Shown here piece after piece: positions 34,675 through 43,843 of a stretch of DNA of 64,000 nucleotides. Numbering within the stretch: position 1 is the first letter of the stretch; every line of letters starts with the position of its first letter. The notes beneath the pieces were generated by a model that saw only the letters and a list, made by a program, of their open reading frames with translations, was not told the origin of the DNA and did not search any database. Source of the DNA: Iodidimonas nitroreducens (GTDB taxonomy: Bacteria; Pseudomonadota; Alphaproteobacteria; Sphingomonadales; Rhodothalassiaceae); NCBI RefSeq assembly GCF_008579165.1, contig NZ_BKCN01000002.1; one strand, written 5' to 3'. A program made the translations under genes and the position numbers.

Positions 34675-35662
34675 GCGTTGAGTCTCGCGGCCATTTTGAT
34701 GGCGGCAATCAGGCTATCGGGGCGGGCTTTATTGTGCCCGGCAAGATCGAATGCGGTGCCGTGATCGGGGGATGTGCGCAGGAAAGGCAGGCCCAAAGTG
34801 ATGTTTACACCGCCATAAAAATCAATTGTTTTCAAGGGGATCAAGGCCTGATCATGATACATGCACAAAACCGCATCATAGGTTTTTCTGGCATCGATGT
34901 GAAAAAGGCTATCGGCGGCAAAGGGGCCTTCGATCAACAGGCCATCCTGGCGCAAGGCTGTGATCGCCGGGCGGATGATGCTTTCTTCTTCACCACCGAT
35001 GGTCCCCCCTTCACCGGCATGGGGATTGAGACCGGCAACGGCAATGCGGGGCTTTTCGATCCCAAATCGCAGGCTCAGCGCCTGATGAAGGATTTTTGCC
35101 ACCGCTATGATTTTATCCGCGCTGATATGGGTGGCCACATCATTCAAGGGAACATGGATCGTGAGCGGCACCACCCGCAGGCCCGGAACCGCCAGCATCA
35201 TAACACTGGATGCGGGCGGCAAACCGGCAAGGCGGGCCAGAAATTCGGTATGGCCGGGGTCTTTGAAACCCGCGCTGTAAAGCCCCTGTTTGTGGATGGG
35301 ATTGGTGATGATGGCCGCCACCTTTTTGGCCATGACCAGGTCCACGGCCTGTTCGATGGCTTGATGATAAAAGGGGCAAAAGCTTTGTCCGGGCGACCGG
35401 GGATAAGCCCATCGGGAAAATCGGCCATGCCATCATATTCTAAAATCGGCAGGCCCCGATCAAATATGGCTAAGGTCTCGGCCGGATCATCAATGGCGAT
35501 CAGCGGGCAATCGCTTTGCAGTGGTTTGAAGATTTTTCGGGCACCGATCAGAAAAAAAGGCGGCACAGCATGCGTCTGCCGCATCATCCATGCTTTGGCC
35601 GCCAATTCCGGCCCGATGCCTGCGGGATCGCCCATGGTCAGGCATAAGGGATCGTTCGCCAT
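34671..35662 (-). CDS. pdxA: 4-hydroxythreonine-4-phosphate dehydrogenase (1-base break at 35360)
   Basis: A 330-residue enzyme of pyridoxal-phosphate synthesis after one correction. It starts MANDPLCLTMGDPAGIGPELAAK at 35662, four bases after surA. In the middle, FIIK must be followed by AIEQAVDLVMAKKVAAIITNPIHK, but a base is missing near 35360, where the sequence should read ggcc. The second part holds the metal-binding His/Asp set (HTEFLARLAG; DVATHISADKII; GLNPHAGEGG; MYHDQALIPLK). PdxA oxidises 4-phosphohydroxy-L-threonine. The pdxA-ksgA pair behind surA and lptD is conserved in proteobacteria. Confidence 0.93.
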
Positions 35663-35666
35663 TGAT

Positions 35667-37022
35667 CTAGCGATAGTCGACAATGGCATTGCGCCTTAAA
35701 TCACGCAGATAGCGCCGGGCCATGATCGCCAGTTTTTGGCGTTCCAATTGATCAATGATTTCGTCAAATTGCGGGAGTGGCACCTCTGGCTTGCTGCGAT
35801 CGCAAACAAAAAAGATGCGAAAGCCATCTTCCATGCGCACGGGCTGGCTTGGCACGCCCATTTCCAGATCTTCAAGAACGGTGCGCAAGCCGCCGGGCAG
35901 ATCCCGCAGCCTGAGCCGACCAAGAGGCGGGGAGGGTTCAATCCCTAATTCCTGAGCATAATCCCCGATAGAGTCGCATGATGTCATGGTGGATTTCATG
36001 CCATCGAAACGATCAAAAAAAGCGATCTGCTCGGCTTCGGTGCTTTGTGGCGTGATGGGCAGAAAAATCTGCCGGATATCCAATTGCATATCCAGTGGAT
36101 CGGCTTCCAGCACCCGGCGGCGATCCTTTAACTGCAGGATATAATAGCCACCGGCATGGCGGATCGGTTCGCTGATATCGCCAACAGGAATGCTTGTCAG
36201 GGCATTGGCCAGCGCCGGGTTTAATTGATCGGGCGTTACCCAGCCCATATCGCCACCCGATGCAGCGGTTGAGGATTGAGAAAATTGCTGAGCAAATCCG
36301 GCAAAATTAGCACCATTGCGAATTTGTTCGCTGATCCGCATGGCGGTTTGCCGCACATCATCCTCGCGCGATGGATTATCGATCAGCAGATAGATTTCAG
36401 AAACATTATATTGCGGCTGCCCGGCATTAGATTCGATGCGGGCAATTTCCTGCTCAACTTCTTCCTGTGCCACATTGGCCATCCGGCCAAGCCGACCATT
36501 CACCAGTTCACCCCAGGCGATTTCGGCCTTCATCTGTTCGAGATAAGCCTGTTTGGTGATGCCCAAACGGGTGAGGTAATCTTCAAATTGTTGCGGAGAT
36601 TGATTGAAGCTCTGGGCTTGGCGCACAAAGGCCGATTGGGCATCATCATCGGTAATGAAAAGCTCGAATTCAGCGGCTTCCTGCAGCTTCAGCTTATCAT
36701 CCACCATATTGCGCACCACCTGTTCCTGCAGGCGGGCAAGCTGTTCTTCATCTTCGATCCCGCCGATGGATGCAATGGTCAGGCGCAATCTTTGCACCAC
36801 ATCATAGGCGGAAATCGGCTCGTCATTCACCAGTGCCACAATACGCTGGGGGATGACGAGATTGGATTCCGGTGCCGAGGATTGGCCCTGTTGCTGATTT
36901 TGCGACTGGGCCTGAGCATCGACCTGTCCAAAGGATAGTCCCATGATCAAAAAAGCCGCCCAAGCCGTTCTGATGGATCGCCTTGGCAGGCGGGCTTTTA
37001 TTGAAGCGGATGTTTTCATCAT
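35667..37022 (-). CDS. surA: Periplasmic chaperone and PPIase SurA
   Basis: A 451-residue periplasmic chaperone for outer-membrane beta-barrel proteins. The signal peptide runs from the start to about residue 37 (hydrophobic core AAFLIMGLSFG, cut near DAQA). The SurA N-domain (RIVALVNDEPISAYDV) follows, then a parvulin PPIase domain (QYNVSEIYLLIDNPSRE through GGYYILQLKDRR) and a weaker second one in the C-terminal third. The exact start is uncertain: several ATGs within 37022-37076 have weak ribosome sites. I chose 37022 because it puts the signal peptide at the usual distance from the N-terminus. It lies between lptD and pdxA, functionally linked to lptD, whose product is a SurA client. Confidence 0.92.
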   Translation of the reverse strand: MMKTSASIKARLPRRSIRTAWAAFLIMGLSFGQVDAQAQSQNQQQGQSSAPESNLVIPQRIVALVNDEPISAYDVVQRLRLTIASIGGIEDEEQLARLQEQVVRNMVDDKLKLQEAAEFELFITDDDAQSAFVRQAQSFNQSPQQFEDYLTRLGITKQAYLEQMKAEIAWGELVNGRLGRMANVAQEEVEQEIARIESNAGQPQYNVSEIYLLIDNPSREDDVRQTAMRISEQIRNGANFAGFAQQFSQSSTAASGGDMGWVTPDQLNPALANALTSIPVGDISEPIRHAGGYYILQLKDRRRVLEADPLDMQLDIRQIFLPITPQSTEAEQIAFFDRFDGMKSTMTSCDSIGDYAQELGIEPSPPLGRLRLRDLPGGLRTVLEDLEMGVPSQPVRMEDGFRIFFVCDRSKPEVPLPQFDEIIDQLERQKLAIMARRYLRDLRRNAIVDYR

Positions 37023-37133
37023 GAAGCGCAAACACTGTATACTGAACATGTCTCTCAATTCTTGCTCGTTGAGCAATGATTGTGGCCAAAATCAGGCAAA
37101 GGGCTGATCTTTCCCGTTTCGTCCCACATTTCC

Positions 37134-39361
37134 CTAGCCCAAACTGCGCAGCCTGATCCGAAAGCCAATGGATGTGCCGCGTTCGATATCACGATCTTCG
37201 GTGAAACGCTTGCGCAATTGAATGCCCAACTCCATGCATTCATTCTCGTATAGCACTCCGGTTTCATACTCAATGGGTTCTGCATCCCGGCCAAGGCCAT
37301 GGATCAATCCACCAAAGATCTGCAGCTTTTTGTTGCTTGTAGGGTTGCATCAAAGCGGATTTCTTCACGATTTGTGCGCTCGGCAATTTCCAGATCCCGG
37401 TCGATTCGAAGATAGCTCAAATTGACATAAAAAACATCATTGCCCAAGGACGAGATCACTTCCTGTCTTTGGGGATCAAGCGTTTTCCGATCCAATTGGA
37501 ATTGATAGCTGATATCGATCCAGTTTTGCACCCGGATATCGAGGGCGCCCACCACATCGGATCGTTTGGATCCCAGCCCCGTGCCCTGGGGTAAAAATTC
37601 CGTGAGATCATTCACCCGATAAGATTGGCCAATCACCGCATCAAGGCCGATATCGTGCATATCCAGCCCATATTTAAGGCCATAAGTGGCGCGGCTGCCG
37701 CCTTCCCATATATCGAAGCCGGGTGCGCGATTGAGCGCGAACAGCGTTTTGGAATTTAATTCAATGGTGCGGCTATCTTCATTGGGAATGGCCGTGGAAA
37801 GCCCGCTTTCCGGGATTGCCACCAATTGAATGATGGGTTCAATCCTTTGGGAAACGCCGCCCAAATGGCTGGAAAAGGGCCATGAAATGGTGGCCGAGGC
37901 GCGCGCCACGCTCCGCACTTCGCTACCATTTTCGCCAGCAAAAAACGGATCATCGATCGTTTGCGCTTCCCGCACATCATAAAGATCGGTGCGTGCAAAA
38001 ACATCGAAAACGATCTTTTGGCCCATGGGGGTGATGACTGGAGCCTGCCATTGCACAGAGGTTGTCGCCCTTGCGGTATCGGCGCCATCAAATCTTACAA
38101 GCTGAATGGAATTGAACCGCGCTTCCACAGTGCCGCCCAAAACACCGGGTTTTGAAACATAATTTACATCGATCCAGGGCAGGGCCTGGGCCGTCAGCCC
38201 ATTGTCATCCTCTAAACGCAGGCCATTGAAGCCCACGAGTTCGCCCGAAATATAGGTGCGATTGAAAAAGCCTTCGATCCTGTAATCGCTTTGCAAGGTA
38301 TCCACATCGGAAAAATCATAAAGCCTTAGAAAGGTATCATCACTGGCGATCTGGGCGTGATAGGTGGATTGCCAATTCTTCCCATGAACAAAACGGCCTT
38401 CAGAAAAAATATGACCCCGAAAGCCATTATCGGGAATACCGGTCAAGGCTTCCGAAGGCTGATCCCCGTGGCTGACCGATCCATCGAACTGAAAATAGCC
38501 TTTGCCCAGATGCTGGCGATAACCCAAGGCAAGCACCGGGGGTTCTTCGGTGGCAATGATCGGGGTGATGGTCAGATCGCGGCTTTCACTGAGGACGATA
38601 TGATAGGGTAATTCAGCAACGAAGCCCAATTCCTGACGACTGCGAATCTGGGGAACCAGAAGGCCGCTATCGCGCTCCACCGTGGGATCGGGATGCGAAA
38701 GATAGGGGGTCCAGAAAAGCGGAATGCCAAGAAATTCAAAGCGCGCACTTTCGTAATAAAGGCGCTGCTCATCCTTGTCATGAACCACTTTAAGCGCTTT
38801 GATCTGCCATAAAGGGGGCTTTTGCGGACGATCATCGCACACCGGGCAAGGGGAATAGACGGCATCGCGCAATTCGCTATTGCCATTTTCAAAGCGTTCC
38901 CCACGATTGGCGGCAACCCGCGCCCCATCGGCAAGAATCAAGCGGGCATTGATGATCACACCGGCCCGCAATTCACCACTCAGATTGACCGAGCTGGCCT
39001 TCAGGATCATCCCTTCGGGGGTTGTGATTTTTACGCCGCCTTCGGCCTGGGCGACACCGGATTCATCATTATAGCGCAATTGCCCCGCTTCAAGACGATA
39101 GCCGCCATGCTCTAAAATCACATTACCCCGGGCAATGATCTCGCCATTAGAAGGATCGATGGAGCTTTGATCGGCGGAAAAAACGACAAACCGATCATCG
39201 GGCAATTCCGGCATTTTGAAAAGACTGCGGCGCGGCTCTTCTGAGAGGGGAACCGCCTCGAGCCTGTTGCCTTCACGGCTTTGTTCAAGATTTTGGGCCA
39301 TCGCCTGCGACGAGGCGGCACAAAGCAGTGCGGCGGTCAAAAAAGGTTTTCCACGGGTCAC
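37134..39361 (-). CDS. lptD: LPS-assembly protein LptD (1-base break at 37327-37331)
   Basis: A beta-barrel translocon of about 742 residues that places lipopolysaccharide in the outer leaflet. From a GTG at 39361 the signal peptide is TRGKPFLTAALLCAASSQAMAQ-like. The beta-jellyroll domain (about 60-220) contains the FSADQSSIDPSNGEIIARGNV stretch, and the 26-strand barrel fills the rest. As read, the chain stops at LQATKSCRSLVD. Restoring one T in the T-run at 37327-37331 extends it by about 65 residues with strand-like sequence ending in RLRSLG at 37134. Cys pairs for the disulfides appear near SPCPVCDD. The start is tentative; a TTG at 39436 is also in frame. Confidence 0.9.
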
Positions 39362-39552
39362 GATAGTGGGGAACTTTCGGTCAGCTATGGGTTCATGGCT
39401 CTCTTGATACAGGCAGTTTTCATTTGTCGCAATCAACGAGGTGGCGATGACTATGGCTTTTCAGCAGCCATAGCCCACATTATGGTGGCGCGTGATCAAT
39501 ATGTCCCGGCCCATAGGGCGGGGCGTTGTCTGTGATGAGTAGGGAATTCATA

Positions 39553-41035
39553 ATGAAACTATCGTTTTCTGAAGCAAAAGATCCAAAATCGGGCGTGCTG
39601 GTGCTTTTGGCTGATAAGGATGCCATCCAAAATCCCCATGTCAGGCGATTGGATGACGCCACGGGCGGGGCCATTTCAAAGGCCATCAAATCAAGCCGCT
39701 GGGGCGGGCAAGCAACCGATATTCTGGATCTTTTGGCGCCCAGCGGGATTGATGCCAGCCGGATCATTCTTGCGGGCCTGGGCGATGTGAAAACCCTGAA
39801 GGTCACTGATTTTGAACGGCTGGGGGGGCGGCTGGCGAAATATCTGCAATCTGCGGGCGATCCTCTGGCCACCATCCTTCTTGATAACACAGGGGCCGAT
39901 CTGCCCTTGGCGGAGCAGGCTTGCGCTTTGGCCACAGGGGCCATGCTGCGATCCTATCGCTTTGATAAATATCGCACCAAAGAACCGAAATCGAAAAAAC
40001 CGACCTTGAAGGAACTGGTGATTGCCAGCGCTGAACATAAAAAGGCGCAATCCCTGTTTAGCGTGGAAAATGCGGTTCTATCCGGCGTTTTCCTGACCCG
40101 TGATCTGGTCTCTGAACCGGCCAATATCCTTTATCCCGAAAGCTTTGCCAAAATTGCTCAAAGCCTTGGTGATGATGGGATCGAGGTAGAGGTGCTCAAT
40201 GAGAAAGAGATGCGCAAGCTGGGGATGAATGCGCTTTTGGGGGTGGGCCAAGGGAGCGATCGCGAATCCCGCCTTGTGGTGATGCGCTGGAATGGCGGCG
40301 ATCCGGCGGATCAGCCATCGCTTTTGTTGGCAAAGGGGTGACCTTTGATACCGGCGGCATTTCCATCAAGCCAGCCGAAGGCATGGAGCAGATGAAATGG
40401 GATATGGGCGGTGCCGGGATCGTAACCGGCCTGATGCGCGCCCTTGCCCGCAGAAAAGCCAAAGCCAATGTGGTGGGGGTGATTGGTCTGGTGGAAAATA
40501 TGCCATCGGGATCAGCCCAGCGCCCGGGTGATGTGGTTACCTCGATGTCGGGTCAAACCATCGAGGTGATCAATACCGATGCCGAAGGGCGGCTGGTTCT
40601 GGCTGATGCCCTTTGGTACACTCAGGATCGCTTCAAACCCACTTCCATGATCGATCTGGCAACCTGACCGGGGCCATTATCATTTCACTGGGGCATGAAT
40701 ATGCCGGCTATTTCACCGCTGATGAGGGTCTCTCCGCTGCTCTTTATAAGGCGGGCGATCAATCAGGGGACAAGGTTTGGCGGATGCCTTTGGCCGATGA
40801 ATATGACAAGCTGATCAATTGCGATATCGCCGATATGAAAAATGTTGGCGGCCGGGCGGCAGGATCGATTACCGCCGCGCAGTTTCTCAAGCGCTTCAGC
40901 AATGATGTGCCATGGGTGCATATCGATGTTGCGGGTATGGTCTGGTCGGATAAAGAGCATGATCTTTATGAAAAGGGGGCCACGGGCTTTGGTGTGCGCT
41001 TGCTGGATCGCTATGTGCGCGATCATAAAGGCTGA
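39553..41035 (+). CDS. pepA: Leucyl aminopeptidase (two 1-base breaks)
   Basis: A 494-residue M17 aminopeptidase after two corrections. The first part (MKLSFSEAKDPKSG through SLL) contains the N-terminal domain. One G is missing near 40326, where the text should continue VGKGVTFDTGGISIKP, the first metal-binding motif. The second metal motif, NTDAEGRLVLADAL, lies beyond it. A second base is missing near 40663 (GCAACCCTGACC expected); the last part follows with DKLINCDIADMKNVGG and GMVWSD. PepA removes N-terminal residues from peptides and, in E. coli, also binds DNA. Divergent from lptD with a gap of about 190 bases from the chosen lptD start. Immediately past the stop is an 8-bp triplet repeat. 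Confidence 0.93.
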
Positions 41036-41056
41036 TCGGTTGATCGGTTGATCGGT
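41033..41056. repeat. 8-bp tandem repeat x3 starting at the pepA stop
   Basis: Three copies of tgatcggt at 41033-41040, 41041-41048 and 41049-41056. The first contains the pepA stop codon TGA. This is the third short array in the window located on a stop codon. Confidence 0.9.
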
Positions 41057-41060
41057 TTCA

Positions 41061-41090
41061 AAAAAACGACGCCCCTGTGCGGGGGCGTCG
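41061..41090 (-). terminator. Terminator after the DUF4170 gene, possibly bidirectional
   Basis: A perfect 8-bp stem GACGCCCC (41068-41075) and GGGGCGTC (41082-41089) with a six-base loop. On the minus strand it is followed by six T's (A's at 41061-41066 on plus), so it ends the DUF4170 transcript. On the plus strand a weaker ccctttt follows at about 41095, so it may also serve pepA. Confidence 0.85.
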
Positions 41091-41123
41091 CTGGCCCTTT
41101 TGGATCAGATTTAGCCGCAGATT

Positions 41124-41365
41124 TCAGGCATCGGGCTCAAGCAGACGATGCAGATGCACGATCACATATTTTTTCATGGCATCATCACATTGGCCTGGCT
41201 CACCCCGCGCCAGGCTTTTTCCGCCTCCTTGTAGCTGGGGAAAATGCCAATCATTTCGATCTCATCGAGATTTTCAAAATCGAGACCTTGGGGATCATTC
41301 ACCCGGCCGCCGAAAACCAGATGTAAAAGCGGCTTTTGGGCGGGGCCGGTCGTTTCTTTGGTCAT
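41124..41365 (-). CDS. DUF4170 protein (1-base break at 41186)
   Basis: A small alphaproteobacterial protein of 80 residues after correction. The first 60 residues (HLVFGGRVNDP, then DLDEIEMIGIFPSYKEAEKAWRG) match the DUF4170 pattern. As read it ends ANVMMP. Adding a base near 41186 gives ANVDDAMKKYVIVHLHRLLEPDA, which is the conserved end with the VHLHRLL motif. The family is close to universal in Alphaproteobacteria and has no known function. The stop moves to 41124. The terminator at 41061 follows 34 bases later, at the right distance for this longer version, which supports the correction. Confidence 0.85.
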
Positions 41366-41441
41366 GGTTTATCCTGTCATCAAAGCGTGGCTTTATGGAA
41401 ATCGCCTGTGAGATAGCACGCAAAACCTGCCATTTGAAGAT

Positions 41442-42485
41442 TTATGCGTGACCCCATAGCCGACATAACGCGCCTTTGATCACCCCATTCTCGATGATCA
41501 GGCCGCCTGATCTATCCTGGGCCAATAAAAGCGGCCCATCCAGATCCACCCAGCGGGCGTGGGACGCCAATAACAAAGCCGGGCATAAAGCCAGGGAACT
41601 GGCGACCATCGAGCCGATAAACAGATCAAGCCCGGCATCGCGGGCGGCATCGATCATGGGCAAGGCAGGGCTCAACCCGCCCAATTTATCAAGCTTGAGA
41701 TTAACCGCCTGAAAAAAGCGGGAAAGAAGGCGCATTTGTGCCGGATCATCACCATGGCAGCTTTCATCGGCACAAAGGGGAACCGGGCCATCATAATCGC
41801 CCAAAGCGACATCAAGATGGGCGGGCAGGGGTTGCTCGATCAATTCTATACCGCAATTTTGGGCCACAACCGCCATGGGCACAAGATCATCAAAGCCCCA
41901 GCCTTCATTGGCATCGATGATCAGGCGCGCCTTGGGTGCCGCCGCCCGGCACCGGGTGATGCGTTCCGCATCAAGGGGGGGATCGCCCAGTTTCAGCTTT
42001 AAAAGTGGCAGGGTTTGTGCAGCCTGTGCGGCTTGCTGCGCCATGATATCGGGATGATCAAGGCTGATGGTAAAAGCTGTGATCTGATCACATAAGGTCG
42101 GTAGGCCGAGGAGATCAGCCACCGATTGGCCGCTATATTTTGCCCAATAATCCCATAAGGCGCAATCAAGGGCATTGCGCGCCGCCCCCGGGGGCAGTCT
42201 CATCCCCAAATCGGGCCAGCGCAGGCGACCTTCGGCCAAGGGCTCGATCAGGGGGCGCAATTGGGCAAGGGCCTTGCTGAGGCTTTCATCATAGCGGGCA
42301 TAAGGAACGGCCTCGCCCATAGCCTGATGCTGCCCATCATCAATCATAACGGTCAGTACATCGGCGCTCATTTTGCTGCCCCGGGCAATCCGAAAGGGGC
42401 GGGCAAGGGCGAAGCTCTCTGTCCCGATCCGCAATTTTAAAGGCGGCAGGGTGATTTCGGGATAGCCGGATCGATCAAGTTTCAT
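41442..42485 (-). CDS. L-Ala-D/L-Glu epimerase, enolase superfamily
   Basis: A 347-residue enolase-superfamily member of the dipeptide epimerase group. The catalytic lysines sit in LLKLKLGDPP (K163/K165) and NLKLDKLGG (about K267). The metal ligands are Asp191 (IDANEGW), Glu217 (IEQPL) and Asp240 (CADES). This set is intact, as in E. coli YcjG, which epimerises L-Ala-D-Glu released from murein. A related substrate cannot be excluded. Start at 42485 (MKLDRSG); a TTG twelve bases upstream is possible. 31 bases after mlaC on the same strand, so the two may share a transcript. Confidence 0.83.
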   Translation of the reverse strand: MKLDRSGYPEITLPPLKLRIGTESFALARPFRIARGSKMSADVLTVMIDDGQHQAMGEAVPYARYDESLSKALAQLRPLIEPLAEGRLRWPDLGMRLPPGAARNALDCALWDYWAKYSGQSVADLLGLPTLCDQITAFTISLDHPDIMAQQAAQAAQTLPLLKLKLGDPPLDAERITRCRAAAPKARLIIDANEGWGFDDLVPMAVVAQNCGIELIEQPLPAHLDVALGDYDGPVPLCADESCHGDDPAQMRLLSRFFQAVNLKLDKLGGLSPALPMIDAARDAGLDLFIGSMVASSLALCPALLLASHARWVDLDGPLLLAQDRSGGLIIENGVIKGALCRLWGHA

Positions 42486-42516
42486 GGCAAGCCACAAGGA
42501 GAGCCCTGATCACTGC

Positions 42517-43173
42517 TTATCCCGCTTCACTGGCGGATGCCGCATTGGCCCCTTTTCTCAAGGTTTCCAAAAGGCGATCAAATCCCTCGCGCTGGATAAG
42601 GGATGAAAATTCATCCCGCTGGGTGATGGCCATGGAAATGCCTTCAACCTTGATATCAACGATCTGGAATTTGTCATCTTTTTTCCGCAGCCGCCAATCC
42701 GCCGATAATGGCTCGCCGCCCGGACGAACGATCTTGCTTCTGACAAAAATATCCCGGGGCCCGGCTTCCGTGGTGCCATCCACAACCAGCTTTTCATTGC
42801 CATAATCGCCGATGCGGCCCGCAAAGCTGTTGACGATGAAATCAGGAAACAGTTTTTGATATTCCTGTAATTGCGCATCGGATGCCGTGCGCATATAGCG
42901 CCCCAAAACCAGTTTCGAGATGAAATCCACATCGAACCCTTCATGCAGAAGCTGGCGGAAGGCGGCCTGCCGCTCGGCCTCGGTTTTCGTGGGGTCTGCC
43001 CAAACCTTGACAGCATCATCTGAAAGCTGGGCGATGAAATCCTTGGCGCCTTCGGGGTCGGCGGCAGCCGTTTCCTGTGCGCTTGCCTGCAATGAGAAAA
43101 GCCCGATGATGAGGACAAGGCTTGCGACAAGGACCTGCCAATGGATTAATGAGCTTGAATGGTTCTGTTTCAT
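42517..43173 (-). CDS. mlaC: MlaC-type phospholipid-binding periplasmic protein
   Basis: A 218-residue exported protein. The signal peptide ends near residue 33 (core WQVLVASLVLIIGLFSLQASA). The MlaC/Ttg2 fold follows, with DVDFISKLVLGRYMR, FPDFIVNSFAGRIGDYG, and the strand that reads FVRSKIVRPGGEPLSADWRL. MlaC carries phospholipids between the outer membrane and the MlaFEDB complex. Those genes are not in this window, so this is a stand-alone copy, as often in Alphaproteobacteria. The start at 43173 has only a weak ribosome site. Confidence 0.87.
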   Translation of the reverse strand: MKQNHSSSLIHWQVLVASLVLIIGLFSLQASAQETAAADPEGAKDFIAQLSDDAVKVWADPTKTEAERQAAFRQLLHEGFDVDFISKLVLGRYMRTASDAQLQEYQKLFPDFIVNSFAGRIGDYGNEKLVVDGTTEAGPRDIFVRSKIVRPGGEPLSADWRLRKKDDKFQIVDIKVEGISMAITQRDEFSSLIQREGFDRLLETLRKGANAASASEAG

Positions 43174-43253
43174 TCTGGGGCGGTATCCTTCTCTTGATCT
43201 ATGCTGCAGCATTTTATGGTATTTAGAGGCGTCCATGTCGATGGCAAGCCTGT

Positions 43254-43741
43254 TCACTTGATCGTCATCAAGGCATCGGGCGGCGGATCAGCCTTGAATT
43301 GCCGCAGATAAGCGATCAGATCCAATCGATCCTGAGCCTTCATAATCCCTGAAAATGGCATTTTATTGCCCGGCAATAAAGAATTGGGCTTTTAAGCCAT
43401 TGATCAAGACGATCTTCAGTCCAGATAAAATCCGCGTCCTTAAGGGCTGCGGAATAGTGATTATAGTTTGGATCAAACCCGACTCTTCGGCCAAAAAGAC
43501 CAAACAGATTGAGCTTTGAGTCGTCGGTCGTGCGGATATCGGCCGGGGCCAGTTCATGGCAGGCTTTGCAGCTGAAAAAAAGAGTGCGGCCGCGTTCCGC
43601 ATCACCGCCGGGTATGGATATGCTCTCATCTGCTGCGGCTGAGACGCCGAAAGCCATCGCGAACAACAGCAAAACATAAAGCATGCGGCGCTTGGATCGC
43701 TGAGCGCATCTTGATGATGGGAAGGGGAGATCGGATCGCAT
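43254..43741 (-). CDS. Class I cytochrome c (1-base break at 43384)
   Basis: A 162-residue exported monohaem cytochrome c after correction. The signal peptide has the core LYVLLLFAMAFGVSAAA. The haem site is CKACH, after GRTLFFSC. As read the chain ends soon after LDQWLKSP. Adding one A near 43384 gives NSLLPGNKMPFSGIMKAQDRL, which supplies the axial Met (KMPF) and the last helix, ending at 43254 instead of 43340. Without the correction the protein would lack its second haem ligand. The fold is like cytochrome c2/c550 soluble carriers. ATG at 43741 after GAGG. Between mlaC and the symporter on the same strand. Confidence 0.85.
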
Positions 43742-43843
43742 ATCGCCTCGTGATGAAAACCATCTGAAATGAACGAAACGGGCCACCGTTTGATCGGCAG
43801 CCCGTTTGGTCGGTGGGGTTTCCCCACGAATTTGAAAAGCCCG

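Noticed and set aside
34662..35699. A 345-residue plus-strand open frame opposite pdxA
   Set aside because: pdxA motifs on the minus strand are unmistakable once one base is restored. The plus-strand frame has no family features and is a shadow of codon bias.
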